Positions 7,031 to 14,301 of a stretch of DNA of 15,327 nt are shown here, piece by piece. The position numbers were made by a program, and so were the translations under genes. The notes beneath the pieces were generated by a model. It was not told the origin of the DNA. It did not search any database and saw only the letters and a program-made list of their open reading frames with translations. Numbering within the stretch: position 1 is the first letter of the stretch; each line of letters starts with the position of its first letter. The DNA comes from Nitrospirota bacterium (GTDB lineage: Bacteria; Nitrospirota; Nitrospiria; Nitrospirales; UBA8639), in the NCBI GenBank assembly GCA_003233615.1, contig QIMB01000242.1, positions 1 to 15,327 on the forward strand. Direction: 5' to 3'.

Positions 7031-7570
7031 ATGAAGCCGAGAATGACTAAACGGACAAACATACAAATACTGCGAATCCCACTGTGGATAGGCATTCTCT
7101 GTCTTAGCCTCATGGGTTGCCAGGGTCTTCAAACGAAGAATCCAGGAGAATTATCACTCAAGAATCATGATTTTATCGGGTTGTGGGATGCGTATAATGA
7201 TTGCCAGACAGGATCTAATACGCACAAGATGAAAGAAAATCTTGAAGTGCTCAATGCAGCCCCAAAACCGATATCGCTGGATGACTCCCCTATTCCCATC
7301 CCAAAATTCATCAAAAATCTTACAAGCACGCGAAATTCTCGATTAGCGGTCGATCCACGAGCCATGGCCGCATCCTGTGCCATTCATGTTGCAACAGTAG
7401 CCCATCAATCAGCCGATTGGGACACATCTCTACGTACATGGCAAACGATCGTGGATCAATACACCGAACCTCAATATGCCTATTATGCCTCAGAGGCTTC
7501 CAAAGCAATTGCTGAATTCTCCCCAGTCAGGCCTGCTTCTCTCTCTTCCCGCGATTCATTCGTTCGCTAA
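7031..7570 (+). CDS. Predicted lipoprotein, 179 residues, unknown function
   Basis: A basic start (MKPRMTKRTNIQ), a hydrophobic stretch (about residues 15-29) and LSLMGC form a lipoprotein signal peptide, with the lipidated cysteine at residue 30. The mature protein would be anchored to a membrane on the periplasmic side. The rest is soluble. Residues about 125-165 (AHQSADWDTSLRTWQTIVDQ and the alanine-rich helix after it) look like one tetratricopeptide-type helix pair, a fold often used for protein contacts. Cysteines at 58 and 116 could form a disulfide. A second start at 7043 (MTKRTNIQ) would give an equally good signal peptide; neither has a clear Shine-Dalgarno. I do not recognise a named family. 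The gene stands alone between an AT-rich stretch and a repeat-bearing gap. Confidence 0.75.
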   Translation: MKPRMTKRTNIQILRIPLWIGILCLSLMGCQGLQTKNPGELSLKNHDFIGLWDAYNDCQTGSNTHKMKENLEVLNAAPKPISLDDSPIPIPKFIKNLTSTRNSRLAVDPRAMAASCAIHVATVAHQSADWDTSLRTWQTIVDQYTEPQYAYYASEASKAIAEFSPVRPASLSSRDSFVR

Positions 7571-7590
7571 ATCCATCCTTTTATCTAGTG

Positions 7591-7770
7591 CGAATGTTCA
7601 AAAAGTCGCAAGCGGCGTTCTCGCCATTTTGCCGTGCTCAGGTACTAGAGAGTACGCTTCGTGTGCCAAAAAGGCTGCGGCCTTGCTCTCGACCATTTCC
7701 TTGACTCTTGACGTCGATGGGGCACCTCAGGCAAGTCTGGGATCTGGAAGGGGTCATGTTCAAAAGGCCC
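7591..7770. repeat. Decayed short interspersed repeat, resembling a Nitrospira genomic repeat
   Basis: The stretch begins with GAATGTTCAAAAAGTC, contains GTTCTCGCC, an inverted repeat GTACT-AGAG-AGTAC (7642-7655) followed by GCTTCG, then GGCTGCGGCCTTGCT (7673-7687), and ends with ATGTTCAAAAGGCC. The outer ATGTTCAAAA occurs as a direct repeat at 7594-7603 and 7756-7765. From memory, Nitrospira genomes hold many intergenic copies of an element with the same order of words. The match is from recall, not from a search. The exact borders are approximate. Confidence 0.5.
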
Positions 7771-7963
7771 CTACTTCGTTTCGACTGTCTCTGCAGCATT
7801 GTGATCTTTCAGACTCTCGTCTGGAAGAACAAGAAATTTTTGTCGCTTGAAACAGATGCTAGACTTAAACAAATATAGGCGTTTAACACAAAAGCATCCG
7901 TTGTGGGGGTCACGAAAGTCTGCACAACCCCTTGAGGGCCTGGGAAATATAACAATAGACTCA

Positions 7964-7978
7964 TCACCTGCAAGGTGA
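7964..7978. repeat. Short hairpin, 6-bp arms
   Basis: TCACCT and AGGTGA pair perfectly around a GCA loop, about 75 bases beyond the stop of the DUF971 gene. It has no T-run, so it is at best a weak transcription pause or end signal. Confidence 0.4.
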
Positions 7979-8053
7979 CCACACAATGTGTACATTCCCT
8001 ATGCACATCACTTGCTTGCACAGCCTTTTCGCGCTCAACTGCCGCTTTAAGGT

Positions 8054-8404
8054 TTACAGCAGCGTCTTTTTTTTGGGCTTATTGGGTTCGCAGACATCGC
8101 ATTGGCACATGCGACGGAGAGCAGTATAGGAGTAGATACCTGTGTCGTGGCCATCGCTCCATTTGATACGGAAGGCATAGCGTCCCACGGGTTCAATATC
8201 TTTTAACAAGATGAGTAATGGAATTGAGTCGGGCTTGAGACGTCTTTCTCCTGTCCATTCATCGACGCAAGCTGCACAGGGACACTGTTGTCGCAGATGT
8301 CGGACAGGATAGATGCCCTTATGGCTATCGCTCCAGGTGATACTCAAGACTCCCTTGTCGATCCAGTCCATGTCGATTGGTTCAAGTGAATCTTCGCTAG
8401 TCAT
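8054..8404 (-). CDS. DUF971 protein (gamma-butyrobetaine hydroxylase N-terminal-like), 116 residues
   Basis: The fold is known from the N-terminal zinc-binding domain of gamma-butyrobetaine hydroxylase; free-standing bacterial versions have no settled function and have been linked to iron-sulfur proteins. Family features are clear: WIDKGVLSITWSDSHKGIYPVRHLR (about residues 14-38), CPCAAC (41-46), a central VGRYAFRIKWSDGHDTGIYSY (about 73-93) and a final LRRMCQCDVC (about 96-105). The cysteine pairs fit metal binding. The ATG at 8404 has AAGGAT about 9 bases upstream. It is downstream of recO on the same strand but 145 bases away, so it may have its own promoter. The C-terminus is lysine-rich. 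The length is normal for the free-standing family. Confidence 0.9.
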   Translation of the reverse strand: MTSEDSLEPIDMDWIDKGVLSITWSDSHKGIYPVRHLRQQCPCAACVDEWTGERRLKPDSIPLLILLKDIEPVGRYAFRIKWSDGHDTGIYSYTALRRMCQCDVCEPNKPKKKTLL

Positions 8405-8435
8405 ACTCGTATATCCTTCTTGTTCAACAGCCGTT

Positions 8436-8539
8436 GCTACTCAGGTATGTAGGCTGAACACTGCTATCACTCATAATACACGAAGTTAGGTGAGGACGTA
8501 TGGATTGGCCCCTAAAAGCCGTCTATCCACCTGAGTAGC
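8436..8539. repeat. Exact 11-bp inverted repeat bracketing about 104 bases
   Basis: GCTACTCAGGT at 8436-8446 and ACCTGAGTAGC at 8529-8539 are perfect reverse complements, and two further bases just outside also pair after one mismatch. The 82 bases between hold no gene. The pair lies between the recO stop and the DUF971 start. It could be a long hairpin at the end of the recO transcript, or the ends of a very small decayed transposable element. Confidence 0.6.
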
Positions 8540-8549
8540 TACCAACAGG

Positions 8550-9299
8550 CTAAGATACCCACTGTTCAAATGTTGGAAGAGATTTTCCCACAACGGCGTA
8601 GAAATAGGCATCTATCGCTGTTTCAACTTCTATCCGTACACTCCCAATCGCTTTTAAGCGAGACAGGTTCGGCAGTGATAAGCGTCTCGCTTGCTCAATA
8701 AAGGCCACACTTCCCTTCGATAAAGACAGCATACGTCCCACACCTTGCTGTCCACATTCCTGGCATACCATGCCTCCTAAACGCGGGGAAAACCAATGCG
8801 TCATATTGGTGTGCGCAGGCTTCCCGCATTCCGTACAGGAATGAAGTTGCGGACGGAACCCTGTATGACTCAGCACATGAATTTGAAATAACAATGTGGT
8901 TAGTGCCACATCTGCGTCAGGACGCAAAGATTCCAGACCATGAACAAGAGCCGCATACATTTCTGGATTTGGATCACGGTCCACGGTGATGACTTCTACC
9001 ATTTTCACCATCCTGGCTGCCGCGGTCATAACGGTTAAATCTTCTCGAATCGAGGAGTAACTCATGACTAAATCAATTTGACTAATCTGTCCTAAGGCGT
9101 CAGGTGTTTTTTGGAAGAGCGTTAAATCAACGAGACCAAATGGTTCAAGCACTCCACCAAAACGTGTTTTCATACGACGCGCTCCACGCGCCACCCCTCG
9201 AAATTTTCCAAAACTTGGAGAATATACGGTGACAATTCGATCCGCATCACCCCATTTCTGGCTTCGAAGTATGACTCCACGCGTTCGAATGAATGGCAT
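8550..9299 (-). CDS. recO: DNA repair protein RecO, 249 residues
   Basis: RecO works with RecR to load RecA onto single-stranded DNA covered by SSB (RecFOR pathway) and anneals strands. The protein opens with MPFIRTRGVILRSQKWGDAD, VTVYSPSFGKFRGVARGARR (the N-terminal OB fold), then FGGVLEPFGLVDL, and carries a zinc site as CTEC (155-158) and CQEC (179-182). The length fits the family. The frame stays open 24 residues further, to 9371, but that part is hydrophobic and unlike RecO, and AAGAGAG lies about 9 bases before the ATG at 9299, so I chose that start. It follows era by 90 bases, a common pairing in bacteria, and is the last clear member of the long leftward gene block. Confidence 0.95.
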   Translation of the reverse strand: MPFIRTRGVILRSQKWGDADRIVTVYSPSFGKFRGVARGARRMKTRFGGVLEPFGLVDLTLFQKTPDALGQISQIDLVMSYSSIREDLTVMTAAARMVKMVEVITVDRDPNPEMYAALVHGLESLRPDADVALTTLLFQIHVLSHTGFRPQLHSCTECGKPAHTNMTHWFSPRLGGMVCQECGQQGVGRMLSLSKGSVAFIEQARRLSLPNLSRLKAIGSVRIEVETAIDAYFYAVVGKSLPTFEQWVS

Positions 9300-9389
9300 T
9301 GACAGGCTCTCTTTATGGAAAAGGGAGAAGCATGAAGTAGGCAGGAAAAGGCAAAAATACAATGAAGGCATTAGGGCAATTCTTTCGTC

Positions 9390-10307
9390 TCACCTCTCAT
9401 TTCTCCCATCTAACAATCCATAGCCCATCTCGTCTAAAATCTGCGGGTTATCACGCCATCCAGCCTTCACCTTGACCAACATCTCTAAAAATATTTTCAT
9501 GGAAAAGAGCTGTTCCATTTCCTCGCGAGCCAATTGGCCAACTTCTTTCAACCGCTGCCCACCTTTGCCAATAATTATTCCTTTTTGACTCTTTTTTTCA
9601 ACAAGAATGATCGCTTGAATCGTGGTGAGTTTTTTGGTTTCCTGAAACTGCTCAATAAAGACACCCACGGCATACGGCAACTCCGCATGAGTCGAAGCCA
9701 GGATCTTTTCACGAATGATTTCCCCAGCCATGTGTCGCATAGACTGATTCGTGAGGAAATCTGCTTCGTACATCAACGTCGAAGAATCTGGCAAGCACGC
9801 AAAGGTCAATTCAACCAATCGCGGCACTTGTAAGCCTGTTTTTGCTGAGAGAGGAATAATTTCCGTCCATGGATACCGTGATTTGTATTGCTCAATGAGC
9901 GGGAGCAAGCGAGACTTTGCAACAATATCAGCCTTATTGATTAAGAGAAACACCGCGAGAAAAGGTTTATCCTTGTTGGCCTGTATGACTTGCTCAATGA
10001 CATATTGATCACCTGGTCCTGGAGCAACCTGACTATCCACCATGACAAAGACCACATCAGATTCTGTGAGCATGCCTAAGGCCGATTGCACCATTTGCGC
10101 ATTCATTCGATGATGTGGCGTGTGAATACCAGGAGTATCAACCAGAACGAGTTGCCCTTCCGGATAATGACCTACGCCTAAAATAGGCATTCTGGTTGTC
10201 TGTGGTTTATCAGAAACAATCGCAATTTTTTCCCGTACTAAGGCATTGAGCAATGTCGATTTGCCCACATTCGGACGACCAAGAATCGTAAGTTGTCCAG
10301 ATTTCAT
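9390..10307 (-). CDS. era: GTPase Era, 305 residues
   Basis: Era is an essential GTPase that binds the 3' end of 16S rRNA and helps 30S subunit maturation. The GTP-binding motifs are all visible: GRPNVGKS (G1, residues 10-17), QTTR (G2, 36-39), DTPG (G3, 57-60), NKAD (G4, 124-127) and SAK (G5, 154-156). The C-terminal KH RNA-binding domain has IIIGKGGQRLKEVG (about 244-257), and the usual WRDN stretch follows near 288-291. The length is normal. It lies between the ftsB-like gene (86 bases upstream) and recO on the same strand, matching the frequent era-recO neighbourhood. Nothing is missing or odd. Confidence 0.97.
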   Translation of the reverse strand: MKSGQLTILGRPNVGKSTLLNALVREKIAIVSDKPQTTRMPILGVGHYPEGQLVLVDTPGIHTPHHRMNAQMVQSALGMLTESDVVFVMVDSQVAPGPGDQYVIEQVIQANKDKPFLAVFLLINKADIVAKSRLLPLIEQYKSRYPWTEIIPLSAKTGLQVPRLVELTFACLPDSSTLMYEADFLTNQSMRHMAGEIIREKILASTHAELPYAVGVFIEQFQETKKLTTIQAIILVEKKSQKGIIIGKGGQRLKEVGQLAREEMEQLFSMKIFLEMLVKVKAGWRDNPQILDEMGYGLLDGRNER

Positions 10308-10393
10308 AGAATGAATATCAATGAGGGAATAAAAGAAGAAGACCAGGAAAGAGTCTGTTGATCATTCAAGAGGAAAAAAGACAATGCTGCCTA

Positions 10394-10747
10394 CTAACGG
10401 TTAGCCGTGATAGACGAAGGAGCCGGCTCCACAAACTGGTAGACCTTTTCCCCTTTGCGAACCATGCCCAATCGATTTCTAGCTAACTCCTCCAACCGCT
10501 GGGGATCACTTTGGATGCGCGTGATATCTTTTTGCATAGCCACATTAATATATTCCAATTGTTGAATCTGTTTGATCACATGCTGTCGGTTTTCACGTAT
10601 TTTGAAGTACCGAGGCAGACCATCGTCATTAAAAAACATTGTCCCAGCCAGCATACTCATAATTAAAAATGCCCCGACAAACGGAAGGCGATACAAGAAA
10701 TCACTCCAAAAACCATGTGATACGTGTTTTTTATTGTTGGGTCGCAT
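10394..10747 (-). CDS. FtsB/DivIC-like septum formation initiator, 117 residues
   Basis: FtsB/DivIC proteins are single-pass membrane proteins that form a complex with FtsL and FtsQ/DivIB at the division site. This one has a short cytoplasmic start, a membrane segment at about residues 18-40 (YRLPFVGAFLIMSMLAGTMFF), and a coiled coil at about 49-80 (ENRQHVIKQIQQLEYINVAMQ). It then has the family ending SDPQRLEELARNRLGMVRKGE (about 80-100). The start at 10747 is 3 bases after the eno stop, so the two are probably translationally coupled. The eno-ftsB order is common across many bacteria. FtsB and DivIC cannot be told apart by sequence alone, so no symbol is given. Confidence 0.9.
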   Translation of the reverse strand: MRPNNKKHVSHGFWSDFLYRLPFVGAFLIMSMLAGTMFFNDDGLPRYFKIRENRQHVIKQIQQLEYINVAMQKDITRIQSDPQRLEELARNRLGMVRKGEKVYQFVEPAPSSITANR

Positions 10748-10750
10748 CGG

Positions 10751-12046
10751 CTATAGTTTCACGTCTACAGGAAGAACCTTCTTCCCTCGATAGATCGCAG
10801 CCGCTCCTAGCATTTCTTCAATGCGAAGCAGTTGATTATATTTGGCCAAACGATCAGTGCGAGATAATGAGCCTGTTTTGATTTGCCCGGCATTCAAGCC
10901 AACAGCTAAATCGGCAATCGTGGTGTCTTCCGTTTCTCCCGATCGATGCGAAACAATCACCCCATAGCCAGCCTGCTGAGCCATGTGCATGGCGTCTATT
11001 GTTTCCGTCAAGGTCCCAATTTGATTCACCTTTATCAAAATAGCATTTCCGATTCCTTGTCGAATCCCACGTCCTAAGAACTCCACATTGGTCACAAACA
11101 AGTCATCCCCGACGAGTTGCACTCGATCACCAAGTTCCTGTGTTAACAAACTCCATCCCTTCCAATCACTTTCATCCAATCCGTCTTCAATGGAGACAAT
11201 GGGATAATTTTTTACCAGACCTGCGTAATACTCCACCATATTAGCAGAAGACTTTTTCTGAGTTGTAGAGCCAGATCGAAGGTGATAAGCCTTGTTCTTG
11301 AAAAATTCGCTTGCGGCGGCATCTAAGGCCAACACAATATCTCGTCCTGGCTTATAGCCAGCCTGATCAATGGCTTGTAAGATACTATCGAGTGCCTCCT
11401 CATGCGAACGAACGGCAGGCGCAAAACCTCCCTCATCCCCAACAGCCGTACTTAAGCCCTTCGACTTGAGCAGCGCCTTCAGATGATGAAACACTTCTGT
11501 TCCCATTCGCAGTGCCTCATAAAAGCTCTTAGCCCCGACAGGCATAATCATAAATTCTTGAATATCTAATCCGTTATCTGCATGGACACCACCGTTAATA
11601 ATATTCATCATAGGAACGGGCAATTCCCGAGCTGCCACTCCGCCAAGATATCGAAAAAGCGGCACACCCAATTCCAGTGCTGCGGCACGTGCCACGGCCA
11701 AAGAGACACCTAATGTGGCATTGGCTCCTAATCGAGTTTTGCCCTTAGTCCCATCTAATTGAATGAGTCGTGCATCCACTCCAGCCTGATCGTGAACGTC
11801 CATCCCCTGCAAGGCCGGGAGCATGCGTTTGTGAATCCCCGTAATGGCTTTGGACACACCTTTGCCCATCCACCGTTTTGTATCACCATCACGAAGCTCT
11901 AAGGCTTCACGGGTTCCTGTTGATGCACCTGAGGGAACCGCTGCGCGCCCAACCACTCCACTCGCTAATCGTACATCAACTTCCACCGTAGGATTACCAC
12001 GAGAATCTAGAATCATCCGTGCTGTGATGCCGTGTATATTGCTCAT
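10751..12046 (-). CDS. eno: Enolase, 431 residues
   Basis: Enolase interconverts 2-phosphoglycerate and phosphoenolpyruvate in glycolysis and gluconeogenesis, in the cytosol; in many bacteria it is also part of the RNA degradosome. The start MSNIHGITARMILDSRGNPT, the loop PSGASTGTREALELRDGD (38-55), GGVHADNGLDIQEF (152-165) and GDEGGFAP (203-210) are all conserved. Magnesium ligands fit D242 (ALDAAASEF), E287 (SIEDGL) and D314 (LVGDDLF). The catalytic lysine is K339 (LIKVNQIGTLTET) and substrate-contact residues lie in SHRSGETED (366-374) and K390. The length is typical. It is 66 bases downstream of gatB and directly upstream of the ftsB-like gene. Confidence 0.98.
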   Translation of the reverse strand: MSNIHGITARMILDSRGNPTVEVDVRLASGVVGRAAVPSGASTGTREALELRDGDTKRWMGKGVSKAITGIHKRMLPALQGMDVHDQAGVDARLIQLDGTKGKTRLGANATLGVSLAVARAAALELGVPLFRYLGGVAARELPVPMMNIINGGVHADNGLDIQEFMIMPVGAKSFYEALRMGTEVFHHLKALLKSKGLSTAVGDEGGFAPAVRSHEEALDSILQAIDQAGYKPGRDIVLALDAAASEFFKNKAYHLRSGSTTQKKSSANMVEYYAGLVKNYPIVSIEDGLDESDWKGWSLLTQELGDRVQLVGDDLFVTNVEFLGRGIRQGIGNAILIKVNQIGTLTETIDAMHMAQQAGYGVIVSHRSGETEDTTIADLAVGLNAGQIKTGSLSRTDRLAKYNQLLRIEEMLGAAAIYRGKKVLPVDVKL

Positions 12047-12112
12047 ACTTTACCGCTGTGCCTTATAATGCATAGGTCTATAATCTATGTGTACCCTGAA
12101 AGACACTTTAGA

Positions 12113-13543
12113 TCAAGATGCGAGTGAACGTTTTAGCAACGCATTTACTTTACCAGGATTGGCTTTTCCTTTTGAGGCCTTCATGACTTGTCCGACTAAA
12201 AATCCTAATACGGCTTCCTTGCCTCCACGATATTGTTCTACTTGAGCTGAATGTTTTGCCAAGACATCCTCAATCATGATGTTCAACTCTCCCTCATCAG
12301 ATACTTGTAGCAACCCTTTGTCCTTGACTAATTGCTCTGGAGACATTTCTGAGGAATAGAGTGCAGGAAAGAGGTCTCGTGCCGCTTTTAAACTGATCGT
12401 TCCAGAATCCACGAGTTGGAGCAGGTCAATAAGTCGTTCAGGTTGCAATGGAGAGGCCTCTGGTGTGGTATTAGAGGCATGGAGTTCACGAAGGAGTTCA
12501 CCGGTCACCCAATTACTCACAGTTTTAGGATGCGCAAAGAGCTTCACGCCGACTTCAAAATAATCAGCCAACCCTTTAGAATCCGTCAGAATACCAGCAT
12601 CATATTCCGACAACTGATAGTCCTGGATAAATCGTTTCCGCCGAACCGATGCTAACTCAGGAATCGTGTCTCGAAGTTCTTCGATCCATGCTGAATCAAG
12701 CGTGACCGGTAGCAAATCGGGGTCAGGAAAGTAACGATAATCATGTGCAGCTTCTTTGCTCCGCATGACGGCAGTCTGACCTTTATTGACATCCCACAAC
12801 CGTGTCTCCTGTTGGATTGCTCCGCCTTCCTCCAACACTTCGGCTTGGCGAATGATTTCATAATTCAGTGCATCTTTTGCATATCGGAAGGAATTGATAT
12901 TTTTTAATTCCACCTTGGTGCCCAACTTCTCCTGCCCCTGTGGCCGAAGCGAGATATTCGGCTCACATCGAAAGCTCCCCTGCTCCATGTTCCCGTCACA
13001 TACGTCGAGATAGACCAGCAATTCCCGCAAGGTTTTCAAATACGCATCAACTTCATCTGAGGAATACAGATCTGGCTCTGTCACAATTTCTAACAACGGC
13101 GTTCCAGCCCGGTTTACATCAACATAACTTCCTTGTGCAGAATCATCATGGACATTTTTTCCAGCATCTTCTTCCAAATGCGCTCGTTGTATACGAACAC
13201 GTTTCGTCTTCCCGTTGACCGATATGTCGAGCCATCCCGGCCCACAAATAGGCAAATCATACTGAGAAATTTGATAGCCTTTGGGCAGATCGGGATAAAA
13301 GTAATTTTTTCGGGCGAATCGATTGGCAAGAGTCAATTCACAATGAAGGGCAAGACCCGTACGGACCGCCATTTCGACGGCTCGTTGATTGATGACGGGC
13401 AAACTTCCCGGCAATGCTAAACACACCGGGCAGACTTGGGTATTGGGAGGCTGACCAAAAGAAGTCGAGCATGCGCAGAAAAGCTTCGTCTTCGTCTGGA
13501 GTTGAGCATGCACTTCAACTCCAATGACGGGTTCATATGTCAT
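12113..13543 (-). CDS. gatB: Asp-tRNA(Asn)/Glu-tRNA(Gln) amidotransferase subunit B, 476 residues
   Basis: GatB binds the misacylated tRNA and phosphorylates the Glu or Asp side chain, using ATP and ammonia delivered from GatA, to make Gln-tRNA(Gln) or Asn-tRNA(Asn). Visible marks are YEPVIGVEVHAQLQTKTKLFC at the start, a zinc site CAC...CPVC (about residues 23-41), PGSLPVIN, FYPDLPKGYQISQ (about 87-99), and IQRAHLEEDAGK (118-129). Then come NRAGTPLLEIVTEPD and KVELKNINSFR, and a C-terminal YqeY-like tRNA-binding helical domain ending in LLKRSLAS. The length is normal. Two envelope-type genes lie between it and gatA. The presence of gatA and gatB suggests the organism makes Gln-tRNA and/or Asn-tRNA by the indirect route. 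Confidence 0.98.
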   Translation of the reverse strand: MTYEPVIGVEVHAQLQTKTKLFCACSTSFGQPPNTQVCPVCLALPGSLPVINQRAVEMAVRTGLALHCELTLANRFARKNYFYPDLPKGYQISQYDLPICGPGWLDISVNGKTKRVRIQRAHLEEDAGKNVHDDSAQGSYVDVNRAGTPLLEIVTEPDLYSSDEVDAYLKTLRELLVYLDVCDGNMEQGSFRCEPNISLRPQGQEKLGTKVELKNINSFRYAKDALNYEIIRQAEVLEEGGAIQQETRLWDVNKGQTAVMRSKEAAHDYRYFPDPDLLPVTLDSAWIEELRDTIPELASVRRKRFIQDYQLSEYDAGILTDSKGLADYFEVGVKLFAHPKTVSNWVTGELLRELHASNTTPEASPLQPERLIDLLQLVDSGTISLKAARDLFPALYSSEMSPEQLVKDKGLLQVSDEGELNIMIEDVLAKHSAQVEQYRGGKEAVLGFLVGQVMKASKGKANPGKVNALLKRSLAS

Positions 13544-13572
13544 AGCGAGATTCTTTCACGCAACATATAACA

Positions 13573-13881
13573 CTAATCCACCGAATTCATCTCTCGCTCA
13601 CGACGCATCGCATCACGCCCAGCGTCTAACGCTTCTCGCACAGCACAAGAAATTTCATCAACTAACTCTCGACCTCGCCCCACGATTTCTTCGACGCTAT
13701 CTGTCGCACGGTCTTTTAAATCTCGCAAGTCTTCACCCCGTTGACGAGCATAACCCGTGACACGCTCGCGCGAGTCTCGACCCGGTTGCGGTGCCAACAT
13801 AACTGCCGTGACAGCACCCAACAATGCTCCGCTCAAAAATGCTAAGGCTACCGATCCGGCTGAAGCTGAGTTAGTCGCCAT
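13573..13881 (-). CDS. YtxH-like membrane protein, 102 residues
   Basis: The YtxH family is small, with one N-terminal membrane helix and a charged helical tail; in Bacillus subtilis ytxH is a general stress gene next to ytxG. Here the helix is at about residues 9-29 (SVALAFLSGALLGAVTAVMLA), followed by the family signature LAPQPGRDSRERV (28-40) and a long amphipathic, charged helix with an Arg/Asp/Glu pattern to the end. No enzymatic function is known. The first 11 bases of the gene overlap the end of the DUF948 gene, and an ideal AAGGAGG site lies within that gene, so the pair is tightly co-translated. gatB starts 29 bases further on. Confidence 0.85.
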   Translation of the reverse strand: MATNSASAGSVALAFLSGALLGAVTAVMLAPQPGRDSRERVTGYARQRGEDLRDLKDRATDSVEEIVGRGRELVDEISCAVREALDAGRDAMRREREMNSVD

Positions 13882-14287
13882 TGTTCGATCCTCCTTGTTG
13901 TTGTCTGGATTCTTTCTGCACGCGATGTTTCACCGTCGAGGTGACGGCCTTAATTCCTGCAAGAAGACTGGTCAAGCCCACCATGACCGTCCCCCCTTTG
14001 CCACGCACCGCTTGATGAACTTGATTCACCGTTTGGCCCATATCACCCACAGCATTCATAAATACCGCTGCCTGATCAACACTCACCCGCGCTTGATCAG
14101 TGATGATTCGAATATTTTCATTCGTCCCCTTCACTTCTTTTAACATTCCCGGTAATTCATGATTCAGCCGAATGAGCAGACGTTCCGATTGACTCACGGT
14201 TTTCTTCACTTGAAGAATCGTCGGAACCAGATAGCCCACTAACACGACCACGGCCACAGCGATGATCATTACAGCTAAATCCACCAT
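13871..14287 (-). CDS. DUF948 (YtxG-like) membrane protein, 138 residues
   Basis: This matches the DUF948 family, whose Bacillus member YtxG is co-transcribed with YtxH under general stress. It has one N-terminal membrane helix (about residues 3-24, DLAVMIIAVAVVVLVGYLVPT) and then a long, mostly helical, coiled-coil-like region with repeated SVDQ and TVNQ motifs. The tail is rich in Gln, Gly and Asn. Molecular function is not known; the layout is like a membrane-anchored coiled coil facing the cytoplasm or periplasm. The ATG at 14287 has AAGGA about 10 bases upstream. The gene starts 14 bases after the gatA stop and overlaps the next gene by 11 bases. Confidence 0.82.
   Translation of the reverse strand: MVDLAVMIIAVAVVVLVGYLVPTILQVKKTVSQSERLLIRLNHELPGMLKEVKGTNENIRIITDQARVSVDQAAVFMNAVGDMGQTVNQVHQAVRGKGGTVMVGLTSLLAGIKAVTSTVKHRVQKESRQQQGGSNNGD
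13890..13896 (-). promoter_or_regulatory. Ideal Shine-Dalgarno of the ytxH-like gene, inside the DUF948 gene
   Basis: AAGGAGG on the minus strand lies 8 bases before the ATG at 13881, within the last codons of the upstream gene. It fixes the start of the ytxH-like gene and is the strongest ribosome site in this gene block. Confidence 0.8.
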
Positions 14288-14301
14288 ACGTGTTTATCCT
14301 T

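Larger units (their letters stand above)
7571..8053. other. Gene-free 483-base region with repeat debris
   Basis: I see no coding region here on either strand; the open frames that cross it have no family features and no ribosome sites. The left part (7591-7770) looks like a decayed interspersed repeat. The right part has small hairpins: CAGAC/GTCTG at 7810-7823 and TCACCT/AGGTGA at 7964-7978. It separates the end of the lipoprotein gene from the end of the DUF971 gene, which converge, so it should contain transcription ends, but no standard hairpin-plus-T-run terminator stands out. Confidence 0.6.

Noticed and set aside
7476..7850. 124-codon open frame on the plus strand overlapping the lipoprotein end and the repeat
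   Set aside because: It has no ribosome site or family features, and it runs through the decayed repeat.
9300..9371. 24-residue upstream extension of RecO from a start at 9371
   Set aside because: The extra residues are hydrophobic and not part of the RecO family; the ATG at 9299 has a ribosome site and the conserved start.
12047..12112. TATAAT and CATAG/CTATG signals between gatB and eno as an internal promoter
   Set aside because: The TATAAT is on the wrong strand for eno, and no matching -35 box is seen at the right distance.
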